Shown in pieces: positions 17,288 through 25,441 of a stretch of DNA of 58,862 bases. The notes beneath the pieces were generated by a model. It did not search any database. It saw nothing but the letters and a program-made list of their open reading frames with translations, and was not told the origin of the DNA. The stretch is from positions 1 to 58,862 of the forward strand of contig NZ_AAYC01000019.1 of the NCBI RefSeq assembly GCF_000169455.1. The letters run 5' to 3'. Source of the DNA: Roseobacter sp. SK209-2-6 (GTDB taxonomy: Bacteria; Pseudomonadota; Alphaproteobacteria; Rhodobacterales; Rhodobacteraceae). Each line of letters begins with the position of its first letter. Within the stretch, counting starts at the first letter, position 1. Position numbers and translations under genes: made by a program.

Positions 17288-17831
17288 TTCTGCCCCACCT
17301 AAGTGGTTTCCAGATAGATCTTTGGAGTTGCCTCGTAGAATCCAGGTTTAGCCCGGAATTCGTTTTAACTGATTATAGAGGAATTCGCTGACTACTCAAC
17401 GCAATTCGCTTCCGTTACCTGATTTGCGTCCAATGCTGCGATTCTGTCAAGCTGAGTCACGGAATTATTGTTTCGCCTTTCAAATCCAAAACTAAAAATA
17501 TGGTATTTATGGTATAGGGGGACATGCAGTATGACCCCTAATATGCCAATAATGTCCCTTAGTCTGAGCGTAATGGGTCGTTTGTGTCCCCTATTTCACT
17601 TCGCCTTGTAGAGACTGGTGTTAGCCAGCCAACTACGATGGCTGCGAATCGATCAGGGCTAAATACTCTTGTAAAACAAGGAACTCTCAACGGGTGTCCC
17701 TGCGGGGACAGGACGTTGAATCAGATGATATTAGTTTTTGCGTTTTTTGCAAATTCGGCGTAAACGGATAATGAGGCTGAAAAAGCGTCCCGAGAACGGA
17801 CCGCGCTTCGACGACCAGCAAAGGAGCAGTC
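17288..17831. other. Putative replication origin and divergent rep/parA promoter region
   Basis: This 544-base non-coding spacer lies between divergent rep and parA. It contains an AT-rich core (17485-17520, caaaactaaaaatatggtat) and then three copies of a short element: TAGGGGGACA (17515-17524), TGTCCCTTA (17553-17561, inverted) and TGTCCCCTA (17585-17593, inverted), which share the gggaca half-site of the nearby parS-like palindromes. One full palindrome is at 17695. Together these suggest origin iterons and autoregulatory sites. No perfect DnaA box (TTATCCACA) was seen. Confidence 0.6.
17695..17710. promoter_or_regulatory. parS-like palindrome 1
   Basis: TGTCCCTGCGGGGACA, one mismatch from a perfect 16-bp palindrome. 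It lies 137 bases upstream of parA, in the rep-parA spacer. Same length and TGT...ACA frame as alphaproteobacterial parS, but a different core. Confidence 0.75.
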
Positions 17832-19136
17832 ATGTTTACCCACGAAGATCTCGCTAGATTGCAGACCCAATCACTTAAGATGCAAAGCTGGATACGCCAG
17901 CAGACCTTTTCCCCAGAGATGGAAAAAACCCTACGCCGCTTCTCTAGCTGGGAGGTGGCGGAGCTGATCTTTAAGGTCAACCAATCCACTCTTCGTGGTA
18001 GGCTCGCTGCCGACCCCACCCTGCCCCAAGGACATGTTGAAGAAGATGGCCGCCAGCGTTGGTACTCGCTTGAGGAAATCAACGAGCTTCGTCGCAGAAT
18101 TAAGATCAACCGCAAATCACTTCTCCCCCAACGGCCCGAAGGCAAGCGTGCCTTGCGGGTGGCGATTTCCAATTTCAAAGGGGGTGCAGGGAAATCAACA
18201 GTCGCACTGCACTTCGCACATGCGGCTGCCCTTGATGGGTACCGTGTCCTCTGTGTCGACTTTGACCCCCAAGCCACTTTGTCCCATTCCATGGGGCTAA
18301 GCGACGTGACAGAGGACTATACTGTGTGGGGGATTATGGCCCGGGATCTGGTGCGTGAAACCGAGAGAATGAACGCCACCTCTCGTGGGGCCGAGACCGG
18401 AGTGGCGCTGCCCGAGCGCCAACTCCCCGAGGCTATCACCGGGATGGGGTTGCAAGACTTGCGGATCAGCGACTTTATCAAACCTACGAGCTGGCCCACA
18501 ATCGACCTGGTGCCCAGTTGTGCCAACGCGGCCTTTGTTGAATTCGCGAGCGCCCAATATAGGCATCTGAATCCAGAATGGTCTTTCTTTGCTGCGGTTT
18601 CCCGGTATCTCGATCAACTGCCAGCAGATGGCTATGATATGGTGATCTTCGATTGCCCACCTGCCATTGGCTATCAATCGATGAATGCGGTTTTCGCAGC
18701 AGATATGCTCTATATTCCCTCTGGCCCTGGTTATTGGGAGTATGATTCAACAACCTCCTTCATTGGTCAGCTGTCCGAAGCACTAGAGGATCTCTCTGCC
18801 TTTAACGGGATTGTCCCCGCGGGGACATTTACCCTGCCTAAGGTTTTTCAGGATGTGCGCTTTTTGCTGACACGCTATGAATCTGGAAATGATCTGCATC
18901 GCGCTATGCGGGATGCCTTCATGAAGGTCTTTGATGGGCGGATGGCCGAGCATCCGATTGAGATGACCAGAGCGGTAGAACAGTCTGGTCGTTTCCTGAG
19001 TTCAATTTATGAGATCGATTATCGCGACATGACACGAGAGACCTGGCGCAGGGCAAGGGCTTCATTCGATCAGGCCTACGATGAGTTCAAGACTTATGCG
19101 ATTGAAGCATGGGACAATTTGGAGGATAGGCAATGA
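17832..19136 (+). CDS. parA: Plasmid partitioning ATPase ParA
   Basis: A 434-residue Walker-type ATPase that moves ParB-bound replicon copies over the nucleoid. An N-terminal MerR-like helix-turn-helix (residues about 38-90, WEVAELIFKVNQSTLRGRL and RWYSLEEINELRR) marks it as type Ia, able to repress its own promoter. The deviant Walker A is FKGGAGKST (about 116-124), followed by VLCVDFDPQATLS (A' motif) and Walker B DMVIFDCPPA. The ATG at 17832 follows aaggagcag. The stop overlaps the start of parB (ATGA at 19133-19136). A parS-like palindrome lies inside the gene at 18812. Confidence 0.95.
   Translation: MFTHEDLARLQTQSLKMQSWIRQQTFSPEMEKTLRRFSSWEVAELIFKVNQSTLRGRLAADPTLPQGHVEEDGRQRWYSLEEINELRRRIKINRKSLLPQRPEGKRALRVAISNFKGGAGKSTVALHFAHAAALDGYRVLCVDFDPQATLSHSMGLSDVTEDYTVWGIMARDLVRETERMNATSRGAETGVALPERQLPEAITGMGLQDLRISDFIKPTSWPTIDLVPSCANAAFVEFASAQYRHLNPEWSFFAAVSRYLDQLPADGYDMVIFDCPPAIGYQSMNAVFAADMLYIPSGPGYWEYDSTTSFIGQLSEALEDLSAFNGIVPAGTFTLPKVFQDVRFLLTRYESGNDLHRAMRDAFMKVFDGRMAEHPIEMTRAVEQSGRFLSSIYEIDYRDMTRETWRRARASFDQAYDEFKTYAIEAWDNLEDRQ
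18812..18827. promoter_or_regulatory. parS-like palindrome 2 (inside parA)
   Basis: TGTCCCCGCGGGGACA is a perfect 16-bp palindrome inside the parA coding sequence. Codons are compatible with it, as with chromosomal parS sites placed in genes. Confidence 0.75.
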
Positions 19137-20239
19137 GTAAGAGACGCGTCTTTGACATTAATTTCCCAGCCCCCTCCCCTAGCCCATCAGAGGCTCAAGA
19201 ACCCGCTCCTAAACCGGCACCGGCAGAGCAACGCCGTGGCCCGATGGCGACGGCCATCACGGAGAACGCAGAAGCCCTGAAGGCGCGAGCAGAGGCCGAA
19301 CAATCCATTCGGGCGGAAAATGACCGCCTGGCACATGAGTTTGTGCGTCTAAAAAAACTAGGGCTTGTTGTTGACAGACTGCCACTTGAGGCGATTGAGA
19401 CTAGCAAACTGGTCCGCGACCGTTCGGTGTCCAGAGATCCTGACCTGGAGGAGTTGAAAGCATCTATTCGCGATATTGGCCTTTCAAATCCAATTCGCGT
19501 CGAAGAGACCGGTGACGGTGGGTATCAACTCGTTCAGGGGTTCCGCCGTCTTTCGGCGTATCGGGCTCTATATGAGGAAACAGGCTGGGAAGAGTACGCC
19601 CGTATTCCTGCGGGACTTGTTGCAAGGGGCGAAACCTTGCAGGGGCTGTATCGCCGGATGGTGGATGAAAACCTTGTACGCCGGGATATTTCCTTTGCCG
19701 AGATGGCTCAGCTCGCGTTGTCTTTTGCGCAGGACCCAGAGACAGACTGCGCTTCCGTTGCTGATGCTGTAGCGCATCTCTATGCCTCTGCAGGCAGACA
19801 AAAACGCAGCTATATTCGCCATTTCGCAGATATGCTGGAAATGATCGGTACAGGGTTGAAGTTTCCTGAAGCTATCCCACGCGCACTGGGTTTGGAGTTG
19901 AAAAAGAAGCTCGCGGAAGATCCAAAGCGGGCTGCGCGATTTTTAGTGCTCCTCAAACATGCTGACCCCGAAGGGCCGGGGGCTGAGTTGAGTCTGTTGA
20001 AAGAGTTTCTCAAGGGAACCGGAGAGAAGGCCCCTGCCCCCACCAATGGTGGCAAGTCTCTAGCCAAGGGGAGCGCAAAAACATCGTTGCGCTGCGTTGT
20101 CCCTGCGGGGACAGTGCGCTGTCAGGCACGGGAAGGGCGGATTGAATTGGCTATGGAACGTGACTTTTCTACAGTTGATCGCTTCCGTTTAGAAGCCGCC
20201 ATCGCTGCCTTTTTTAATGCTCTGGATGATGCCGAGTAA
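19133..20239 (+). CDS. parB: Plasmid partitioning protein ParB
   Basis: A 368-residue centromere-binding CTPase-family protein. After a proline-rich N-terminus (about 1-40) and a helical segment, the ParB/Spo0J nuclease-like domain spans about 85-200: DPDLEELKASIRDIGLSNPI, YQLVQGFRRLSAYRAL and MVDENLVRRDISFAEMAQLA. A helix-turn-helix region (about 205-260, VADAVAHLYASAGRQKRSYI) should read the palindromes. It overlaps parA by four bases. A parS-like palindrome lies within its 3' part (20098) and another just after its stop (20268). Confidence 0.93.
   Translation: MSKRRVFDINFPAPSPSPSEAQEPAPKPAPAEQRRGPMATAITENAEALKARAEAEQSIRAENDRLAHEFVRLKKLGLVVDRLPLEAIETSKLVRDRSVSRDPDLEELKASIRDIGLSNPIRVEETGDGGYQLVQGFRRLSAYRALYEETGWEEYARIPAGLVARGETLQGLYRRMVDENLVRRDISFAEMAQLALSFAQDPETDCASVADAVAHLYASAGRQKRSYIRHFADMLEMIGTGLKFPEAIPRALGLELKKKLAEDPKRAARFLVLLKHADPEGPGAELSLLKEFLKGTGEKAPAPTNGGKSLAKGSAKTSLRCVVPAGTVRCQAREGRIELAMERDFSTVDRFRLEAAIAAFFNALDDAE
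20098..20113. promoter_or_regulatory. parS-like palindrome 3 (inside parB)
   Basis: TGTCCCTGCGGGGACA, identical to palindrome 1, within the parB coding sequence. Confidence 0.75.
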
Positions 20240-20263
20240 AAGCGGTTCTTCTCAAATCAAAAG

Positions 20264-20292
20264 GAGCTGCCCCCGCGGGGACAGCCCTTTTT
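20264..20292 (+). terminator. Terminator of parAB, merged with parS-like palindrome 4
   Basis: The stem gctgcccccgcggggacagc (20266-20285) is followed by cctttttt. The stem itself is the palindrome TGCCCCCGCGGGGACA (20268-20283), one base different from the perfect site, so the same DNA may act as terminator and ParB site. It is 27 bases after the parB stop. Confidence 0.75.
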
Positions 20293-20314
20293 TGTTGGCC
20301 AAAGCGAGGTTCTT

Positions 20315-21373
20315 CTAGTTCTGAACTACGAATGTGATGCGGCGGTTTTTGGCCCGATTGGCAGCAGATGTGTTGGGCACCAGGGGGCTTGCCTCACCAT
20401 ACCCTTGTGCAACAAGCCGTTCGGTCTGAATTCCTTTGCCTGCCAAATAGCGCACAACAGAGTTGGCGCGCTTTTGGCTGAGCCGAATGTTTGCGGCTTC
20501 ACTGCCCTTGTCATCCGTATGACCACCCACCTCAATAATTAACTCTGGGCAGCGGCTGACGATGTCATAGAGACTGTCCAAGAAGCTGATGGATTTACCG
20601 TCTAGGCGTGAGGTGCCCGGAGCAAAATTGACACTTCGGCTACGAGACAAGATTTCAAATCTGCCTACACAGGCTTCTCTGTTGAAATTCCCTTCGACCT
20701 CCAGGGCCGCGGTTGCACCACTGCTGACAGACTGTACTGGAACAGCTGTCCCCCTCGCATTTCTCTGAAAGCTGAGGTTCAGGTTGACAATCCCAAGCGG
20801 TGTAATGGTGACATTTGCAGCTTCCTGCAACTTATCCCGGCCTTCCATCAGATTGAAATCCTGTAACTGCAAGATCACCGGATCGATCGAGGAAATATTT
20901 ACGCGGTCATTGTCGAGCAGCGTAACAGCAAGCCGAGGCGCCAAGTCTATCTGTGCCCCATGAAGATCCAATGTGACGGGTACAGAGAGGATCTTGCGGC
21001 GTTGACTGTGTAGATCTTCCAACTGTGTCGGGTCTAGCTGAGCTGTGACTTTTGCCTCTGGGAAGCTGAAGGTCTCGAAGAACAGAAAACGCATTCGGAC
21101 ATTCCGCAGGTCAATTTTTGTGTCAACGGAGTCCAGAGCGACGACCAGATTCGCTGTTCCATCTTCGGTGATTTCACCGCTGATAGCTGCGAATTCGCTG
21201 GTTTCGGCGACCTTGTCTTTCTTGACCGAAAGAAAAGTTATGCTGGAGGCATTGGGGTCCAGGCGCCAACCATGCTCAAAGGGACTCGAGCGACTTGCCG
21301 AGGCTGTGAAAATGAAGAGTAGGGCGAGAATGGGAACGAGTACTCGGAGAAGCATATTATACACTCTTGTCAA
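20315..21373 (-). CDS. YceI-like plus OmpA-like peptidoglycan-binding protein
   Basis: A 352-residue exported protein. A signal peptide (about 1-28) is followed by a YceI-like beta-barrel domain (about 35-205; WRLDPNASSITFLSVKKDKV, TIDLRNVRMRFLFFETFSFP-type pattern, LNLSFQRNARG). The C-terminal OmpA/MotB domain (about 240-350) has the expected VGGHTDDKGSEAANIRLSQK, RANSVVRYLAGKGI and ANRAKNRRITFVV motifs, so it should anchor to peptidoglycan in the periplasm. It lies between the partition genes and T6SS-associated genes, and similar OmpA-domain proteins recur in this cluster (TssL and the gene at 58438). A T6SS envelope role is inference. Confidence 0.85.
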   Translation of the reverse strand: MTRVYNMLLRVLVPILALLFIFTASASRSSPFEHGWRLDPNASSITFLSVKKDKVAETSEFAAISGEITEDGTANLVVALDSVDTKIDLRNVRMRFLFFETFSFPEAKVTAQLDPTQLEDLHSQRRKILSVPVTLDLHGAQIDLAPRLAVTLLDNDRVNISSIDPVILQLQDFNLMEGRDKLQEAANVTITPLGIVNLNLSFQRNARGTAVPVQSVSSGATAALEVEGNFNREACVGRFEILSRSRSVNFAPGTSRLDGKSISFLDSLYDIVSRCPELIIEVGGHTDDKGSEAANIRLSQKRANSVVRYLAGKGIQTERLVAQGYGEASPLVPNTSAANRAKNRRITFVVQN

Positions 21374-21487
21374 AATAGCAGAATAACCAGGCCATGAGGC
21401 TTCACAGGTTCATAGACACATTCTAACAAGAAACTTGTGCCATGTTGCAAGGGCGGCAATACTTCTGCGGGTGGGCGGTTTTATTTT

Positions 21488-21503
21488 TGTCCCCGCGGGG
21501 ACA
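21488..21503. promoter_or_regulatory. parS-like palindrome 5, upstream of the caspase-like gene
   Basis: TGTCCCCGCGGGGACA, a perfect copy identical to palindrome 2. It lies 22 bases before the chosen GTG start of the caspase-like gene, about 1.2 kb from parB. ParB binding here could influence that gene. Confidence 0.7.
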
Positions 21504-21524
21504 GGCTTTTGGAGAAAGAAACTT

Positions 21525-23039
21525 GTGATTACTCGTACTTTCAAATTTGCTGTTTTTTCAGTTTTTGCCATCTTTGGCTGGCTTCATGCGGCGCTTGCGT
21601 CGGATGATACGCCTCGTATGGCGCTGATTATCGGCAATTCCTCCTATACTTCGGTATCTGGGTTGGATAATCCCGTTCATGATGCACAACTCATGGCCAA
21701 GACGTTGGAAAAATTAGGTTTTTCCGTCAGCGTGCAAATTGATGTCGGCCAGGTTGCCATGAAACGCGCTATTGCCAGCTTTGGACGTGATCTCCGTGCA
21801 GCCGGAAGCGAAGCAACAGGTCTGTTTTACTACGCCGGGCATGGGGTGCAGAGTTTTGGCAACAATTACCTCCTGCCAGTGGACGCCGATCTCGCAGATG
21901 CAGCCGATTTGGACCTGATGGCGGTTGAGGCACAGTCGGTGCTTCGACAGATGGCCTCCGCGCGAAACCGAACCAACTTGGTGATTCTGGATGCTTGTCG
22001 CAACAACCCATTCGAAGACATTGCTGATTTGAATGAAAGCGGCCTGGCAGAGATGAAAGCGCCTACTGGAACTTTCCTGGCCTATGCCACAGCGCCCGGA
22101 GGGGTCGCTTTGGACGGGTTGGGTGAGAACAGCCCTTTTACCGCGGCGGTAGCACAGCAGATTTCTGTTCCTGGTCAGCCGGTGGAACAGGCCTTTAAGG
22201 AAGTACGCAAAGCGGTGATCAAACAGAGCCAGGGGCAGCAAACACCATGGGATACTTCTTCCTTGGTCAGTGATTTCGTCTTTTTGACAGCCCCAGAAGA
22301 ACCGCAGCTTTCAGCTGCTGAGATTGAGGAATTACAGGTCTGGCGCTCTGTGCAAGCCACACGTGACCCTGTTCAGTTGCTTTTGTTCTTACGCGGCTAT
22401 TCTGATGGCCGCTACGCGGAAGAGGCGCGTATCCTGCTGGCCGAGGTGATGGAAGAAGAATTGACCGGTAACCAAGCAAGCCCTGAAGCGAAAAAACCTG
22501 CGCCACCTCCCAAACCCGGTGAGACATCGATGTTCGATGCGGCACAGCGGGAGGGGACAAGTGCAGCCTATGAAGCCTATCTTCAGAGCTATCCCGAGGG
22601 CACCTATGCGGAGATGGCGCTGAGCGAAATCATGGCGTTGCAAACGAATTCCAGCACTGACCCTATCGGAGAAGGGCACGGCGGCGCTGAGGGAGGAGAC
22701 AGAGGCGAGGCAGAAGTAGCCCTCAACGAACGTCCTGCTGAGGTTGGCCCGATTACCTTTGTTAGCCCAATAGATACGGAGTTGGCCGCTATCAATGGGT
22801 TGAGTCTGTCAGAAATTGTAGAATTGTCCCCGGAGTTCCCGCCTATCGAAGGGCTACCTGATAGCTATTGGAAGGATCAAGCCTGTAGCAACTGTCATCA
22901 GTGGAACAGAGAGAGGCTTTGTACGCAGGGAAATACTTACCTGAGCCTGAACATGCAGCGTTCGCTGAGTAAACAGCATCCCTTCGGCGGGGCGCTAAAA
23001 CGCTCCCTCAAAGCTTGGGCTGCAGGCGGGTGCCAGTAG
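21525..23039 (+). CDS. Caspase-like (peptidase C14) protein with C-terminal CxxCH motif
   Basis: A 504-residue exported protein. A signal peptide (FAVFSVFAIFGWLHAALA) is followed by a caspase p20-like domain (about 28-255). The catalytic dyad is His106 in FYYAGHGVQ and Cys158 in ILDACRNNPF. Residues about 260-420 hold a helical region with repeated AYEAYLQSYPEGTYAE-like (SPOR/TPR-type) units. The last 60 residues carry DQACSNCHQW (C454-x-x-C457-H458), a possible haem c or metal site, with two more cysteines (REREC-like context and the terminal GGCQ). The GTG at 21525 is chosen for ggagaaag eight bases upstream and because the signal peptide starts there; a longer frame opens at 21435. Confidence 0.85.
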   Translation: MITRTFKFAVFSVFAIFGWLHAALASDDTPRMALIIGNSSYTSVSGLDNPVHDAQLMAKTLEKLGFSVSVQIDVGQVAMKRAIASFGRDLRAAGSEATGLFYYAGHGVQSFGNNYLLPVDADLADAADLDLMAVEAQSVLRQMASARNRTNLVILDACRNNPFEDIADLNESGLAEMKAPTGTFLAYATAPGGVALDGLGENSPFTAAVAQQISVPGQPVEQAFKEVRKAVIKQSQGQQTPWDTSSLVSDFVFLTAPEEPQLSAAEIEELQVWRSVQATRDPVQLLLFLRGYSDGRYAEEARILLAEVMEEELTGNQASPEAKKPAPPPKPGETSMFDAAQREGTSAAYEAYLQSYPEGTYAEMALSEIMALQTNSSTDPIGEGHGGAEGGDRGEAEVALNERPAEVGPITFVSPIDTELAAINGLSLSEIVELSPEFPPIEGLPDSYWKDQACSNCHQWNRERLCTQGNTYLSLNMQRSLSKQHPFGGALKRSLKAWAAGGCQ

Positions 23040-23047
23040 AATAGAAA

Positions 23048-23092
23048 AAGGCTGGGTCCCCAGGAGGGCAGGGTGGTGCGGTGCCCGGCCTT
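23048..23092. terminator. Possible bidirectional terminator between convergent genes
   Basis: aaggctggg (23048-23056) pairs with cccggcctt (23084-23092) around a 27-base GC-rich loop. It lies between two convergent genes. There is no strong T tract on either side. Confidence 0.4.
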
Positions 23093-23100
23093 CCTAAGCG

Positions 23101-24603
23101 CTAGGGTGCATTGGTTTCTATCAAGAAATAGACCCATTCCCCTTTGAAATCCTCGTGTTGTCGCCGTGCGGTGGCAACTTGGCGGTGCAAAAATTCAAGA
23201 TAGGCCCCTGCCGGTTCGCTGATCGGGCGATGCCCTTCATAGAGGGGGACAGAAGCGGCAAAGGCCACTGCGATTTCCTGGCCGTAGGGCGGACCAACCG
23301 TGATCTGAAGACCTGGGTCTCCTTCGTTTTTTGCACCGACCCTGAGGGGCTGCTTTTCCTGCGTGCGTTGTAGCGGAATGATCTGGTTGGGCGAAAGGTG
23401 CAGGACACTACCACCCGCGTCAAAGAAGTCGACATAAATATAGGCGGGATAGTCTGGCGCTGTAAGGTCAAAGTACAGGCGCTCTCCGCCAGCATAGGCA
23501 AGAACACGGGCCTGCGCATCTGGGCCAAGCAGCAGTGGATTGGTTATCTGATCAGTGCTTTGCGGTAGTCCAACGGAGGAAATACCGGACAGGGCACCGC
23601 ATTGAGGGCGCGGTAGTAGTCGCACGCGATCAGACAGTTGGATGTCCTGGCCGACCATCTGTTGCAGGGCGCTCATAACCGGGGTACGCAAACCTTCCTC
23701 TGGAAGGTGTCCTCTCAACTCCAGACTGGCGGTATCTGGATTGAACGAAACCTGCAGGCGGGAACAGGGCACCGAAGCAAGCATTGCCGATAGACCATCA
23801 CGCACATTCTCAGTCGCATCTGGGAGATCACCGGGTTGGGTGAAACTCTGGAATACTGCCAGGGAAAGAGGGTCCAACTCCCCAGAGGTTTCACCCTGAA
23901 AGGCCAAGGCCGCGGTTACCTGTTCTGATTTTGGAGGTGTGAGGGCGAGTGTCTCGCTCTGAGGTGGCGAATTTGGCAAGGTCGCCGCGTTTAACGTCGG
24001 TGAGAGTAGCGTAGCTTGAGGTGCCGCATGAGTTTCTGCTGTAAGTGATTGGCTGTCTGCGGGACCCGCTGCAATCTCGGTGGTTTCTATGGCACTGGCT
24101 GTCAGCACACCAGATTGCGGGAGAGAGATGACCACAGATGTCGCGGAAGCTTCTGTATCCGCGATGGACGTTGTGGATGGCAGGATTGCTGCAACCTCCT
24201 CAGGGGGCGGGGACTTCACTATGACCTGTTCCGTCGGAAGTGTTTGCGTTTGCGAAGTGGGAAGGGCAGGGGCTGCTGTTGAGATTTTCTCTGAAAAATC
24301 CTGACGATGTGGCAGAGTCTGGCTTGGTAAGGAGAGGGGAGGGGCCTTGGTAAGAGGCGCAGCACTTGTGCCGAGCCCCTCTGCTGTCTGCTGGCTCTCC
24401 GGTATCGCTTCAGATGTTGCCTGTTGCGCTTCCGCCCGGCTCCTTGGAACTTGGTGTGCTGCAAGCGTAAGGCTGCTTTCAGGAGGGTTTTGTTGCAATA
24501 TTTCAGTAGGTTGCAAAGACCAGAGAAGGAGGGCAGAAACAGCCAGATGTACAAGCACTGACCCCGCAGAGGCCGCTGTCCAGTGCTTTGCCATTTGGCT
24601 CAC
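23101..24603 (-). CDS. TonB-like transmembrane protein with DUF4384-like periplasmic domain
   Basis: A 500-residue protein with one N-terminal membrane helix (about 13-32, AGSVLVHLAVSALLLWSL), TonB-like in position, then a long low-complexity Ser/Thr/Pro/Ala/Glu periplasmic stretch (about 35-240). Next come a conserved-looking segment with a BON-like pattern (SVPCSRLQVSFNPDTASLEL) and a C-terminal DUF4384-like domain (about 370-500; AYIYVDFFDAGGSVLHLSPN, VPLYEGHRPISEPAGAYLEFL). It is the last gene of an operon with ExbB and two ExbD proteins, overlapping the second ExbD by four bases. The same C-terminal module, diverged, closes the kinase at 56188. It probably transmits proton-motive energy or signals across the periplasm. 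Confidence 0.75.
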   Translation of the reverse strand: MSQMAKHWTAASAGSVLVHLAVSALLLWSLQPTEILQQNPPESSLTLAAHQVPRSRAEAQQATSEAIPESQQTAEGLGTSAAPLTKAPPLSLPSQTLPHRQDFSEKISTAAPALPTSQTQTLPTEQVIVKSPPPEEVAAILPSTTSIADTEASATSVVISLPQSGVLTASAIETTEIAAGPADSQSLTAETHAAPQATLLSPTLNAATLPNSPPQSETLALTPPKSEQVTAALAFQGETSGELDPLSLAVFQSFTQPGDLPDATENVRDGLSAMLASVPCSRLQVSFNPDTASLELRGHLPEEGLRTPVMSALQQMVGQDIQLSDRVRLLPRPQCGALSGISSVGLPQSTDQITNPLLLGPDAQARVLAYAGGERLYFDLTAPDYPAYIYVDFFDAGGSVLHLSPNQIIPLQRTQEKQPLRVGAKNEGDPGLQITVGPPYGQEIAVAFAASVPLYEGHRPISEPAGAYLEFLHRQVATARRQHEDFKGEWVYFLIETNAP

Positions 24604-25022
24604 TGTTTTGCCTCAATCTGGGTGGCATCCGGAGACACCACAAGTACGACATCGAGAAATCCGCTTTTCTCACCAAGGTCTATCAAGGGTAAGATATGGC
24701 GCAACTCCGCCGCGTGATGGGCATTGATCCTGAGCCTTAGTTGGGGATCATCTTTCAAATGCTCTGTAAACTGATCGACGATGTTGTCTTTTGTTGTCGT
24801 GATTCCATTCAGGGCAAGCTGGCCCATCTCAGATACCGATAGCGTGATCCCTCCGGTGGGCATATCGCGACCTGAAAGAGCAACGGGTGGGGTTACTTCA
24901 AAGGGAGCGGTTGCATCCATGCGCCCGATCAGCATGAAAAAGACCAGGAGAAAGAAAACGACGTCGATCAGGGCTACGATCGTTTCGGTTTGTGTGGGTG
25001 TTTTGGGGCGTCTTAGCTTCAT
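24600..25022 (-). CDS. ExbD/TolR-family proton channel subunit 2
   Basis: A 140-residue protein with a short cytoplasmic N-terminus, one membrane helix (TIVALIDVVFFLLVFFMLIG, about 14-33) bearing the conserved proton-binding aspartate (D20), and a periplasmic domain of about 100 residues. It overlaps the first ExbD and the TonB-like gene by four bases each (ATGA). Two different ExbD subunits per motor is a known arrangement. Confidence 0.9.
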   Translation of the reverse strand: MKLRRPKTPTQTETIVALIDVVFFLLVFFMLIGRMDATAPFEVTPPVALSGRDMPTGGITLSVSEMGQLALNGITTTKDNIVDQFTEHLKDDPQLRLRINAHHAAELRHILPLIDLGEKSGFLDVVLVVSPDATQIEAKQ

Positions 25023-25432
25023 TCCAGAGCCTCCAGGCGGAGGACACGCACATTGGACACTCCTGCCAGCGCGGCGCCATCCAAAATATGCACTAACGAC
25101 TGCGCAGAAGCGGCACCAGAAGGCAGAAGCATCAGTTGCCCATCTGGGTCTTCAGAAGTGAGGTTTTTAAAGACCTGCTGAAGCTCTTGCGGGGTGAGTG
25201 CCTTGCCTCGTAAATGCGGATGACCGTCCGCAGAAATTCGGATCATCAAACGCGGCAAAGGTTCAGCCCTGGCATCAATAGTTCCGGCACTGCCAGGATT
25301 GACAGCCGGGATCATGTCTAGGTTCAGATAGGTCGAAGTCACCATGAAGAAGACAAGCAAAATCAGCATAACATCGACCATCGGCACCAGCGAGATCAGA
25401 GCAGGAGGGTGTGCTTTGCGCCGTAACTGCAT
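25019..25432 (-). CDS. ExbD/TolR-family proton channel subunit 1
   Basis: A 137-residue protein with the ExbD layout: the membrane helix LISLVPMVDVMLILLVFFMV (about 13-32) has the key aspartate in the MVDVMLIL context, followed by a periplasmic domain with LRGKALTPQELQQVFKNL, as in TolR/ExbD. It lies nine bases after the ExbB-like gene and overlaps the second ExbD. Confidence 0.9.
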   Translation of the reverse strand: MQLRRKAHPPALISLVPMVDVMLILLVFFMVTSTYLNLDMIPAVNPGSAGTIDARAEPLPRLMIRISADGHPHLRGKALTPQELQQVFKNLTSEDPDGQLMLLPSGAASAQSLVHILDGAALAGVSNVRVLRLEALE

Positions 25433-25441
25433 GGAGGAGGT

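Noticed and set aside
16793-17302. Plus-strand frame of 169 codons over the replication gene
   Set aside because: It is antisense to a protein with winged-helix and DnaA-domain-I-like features and has no recognisable similarity itself.
17288-17831. RepABC-type replicon
   Set aside because: parA-parB is not followed by repC; the initiator is divergent and DnaA-like, so this is another plasmid class.
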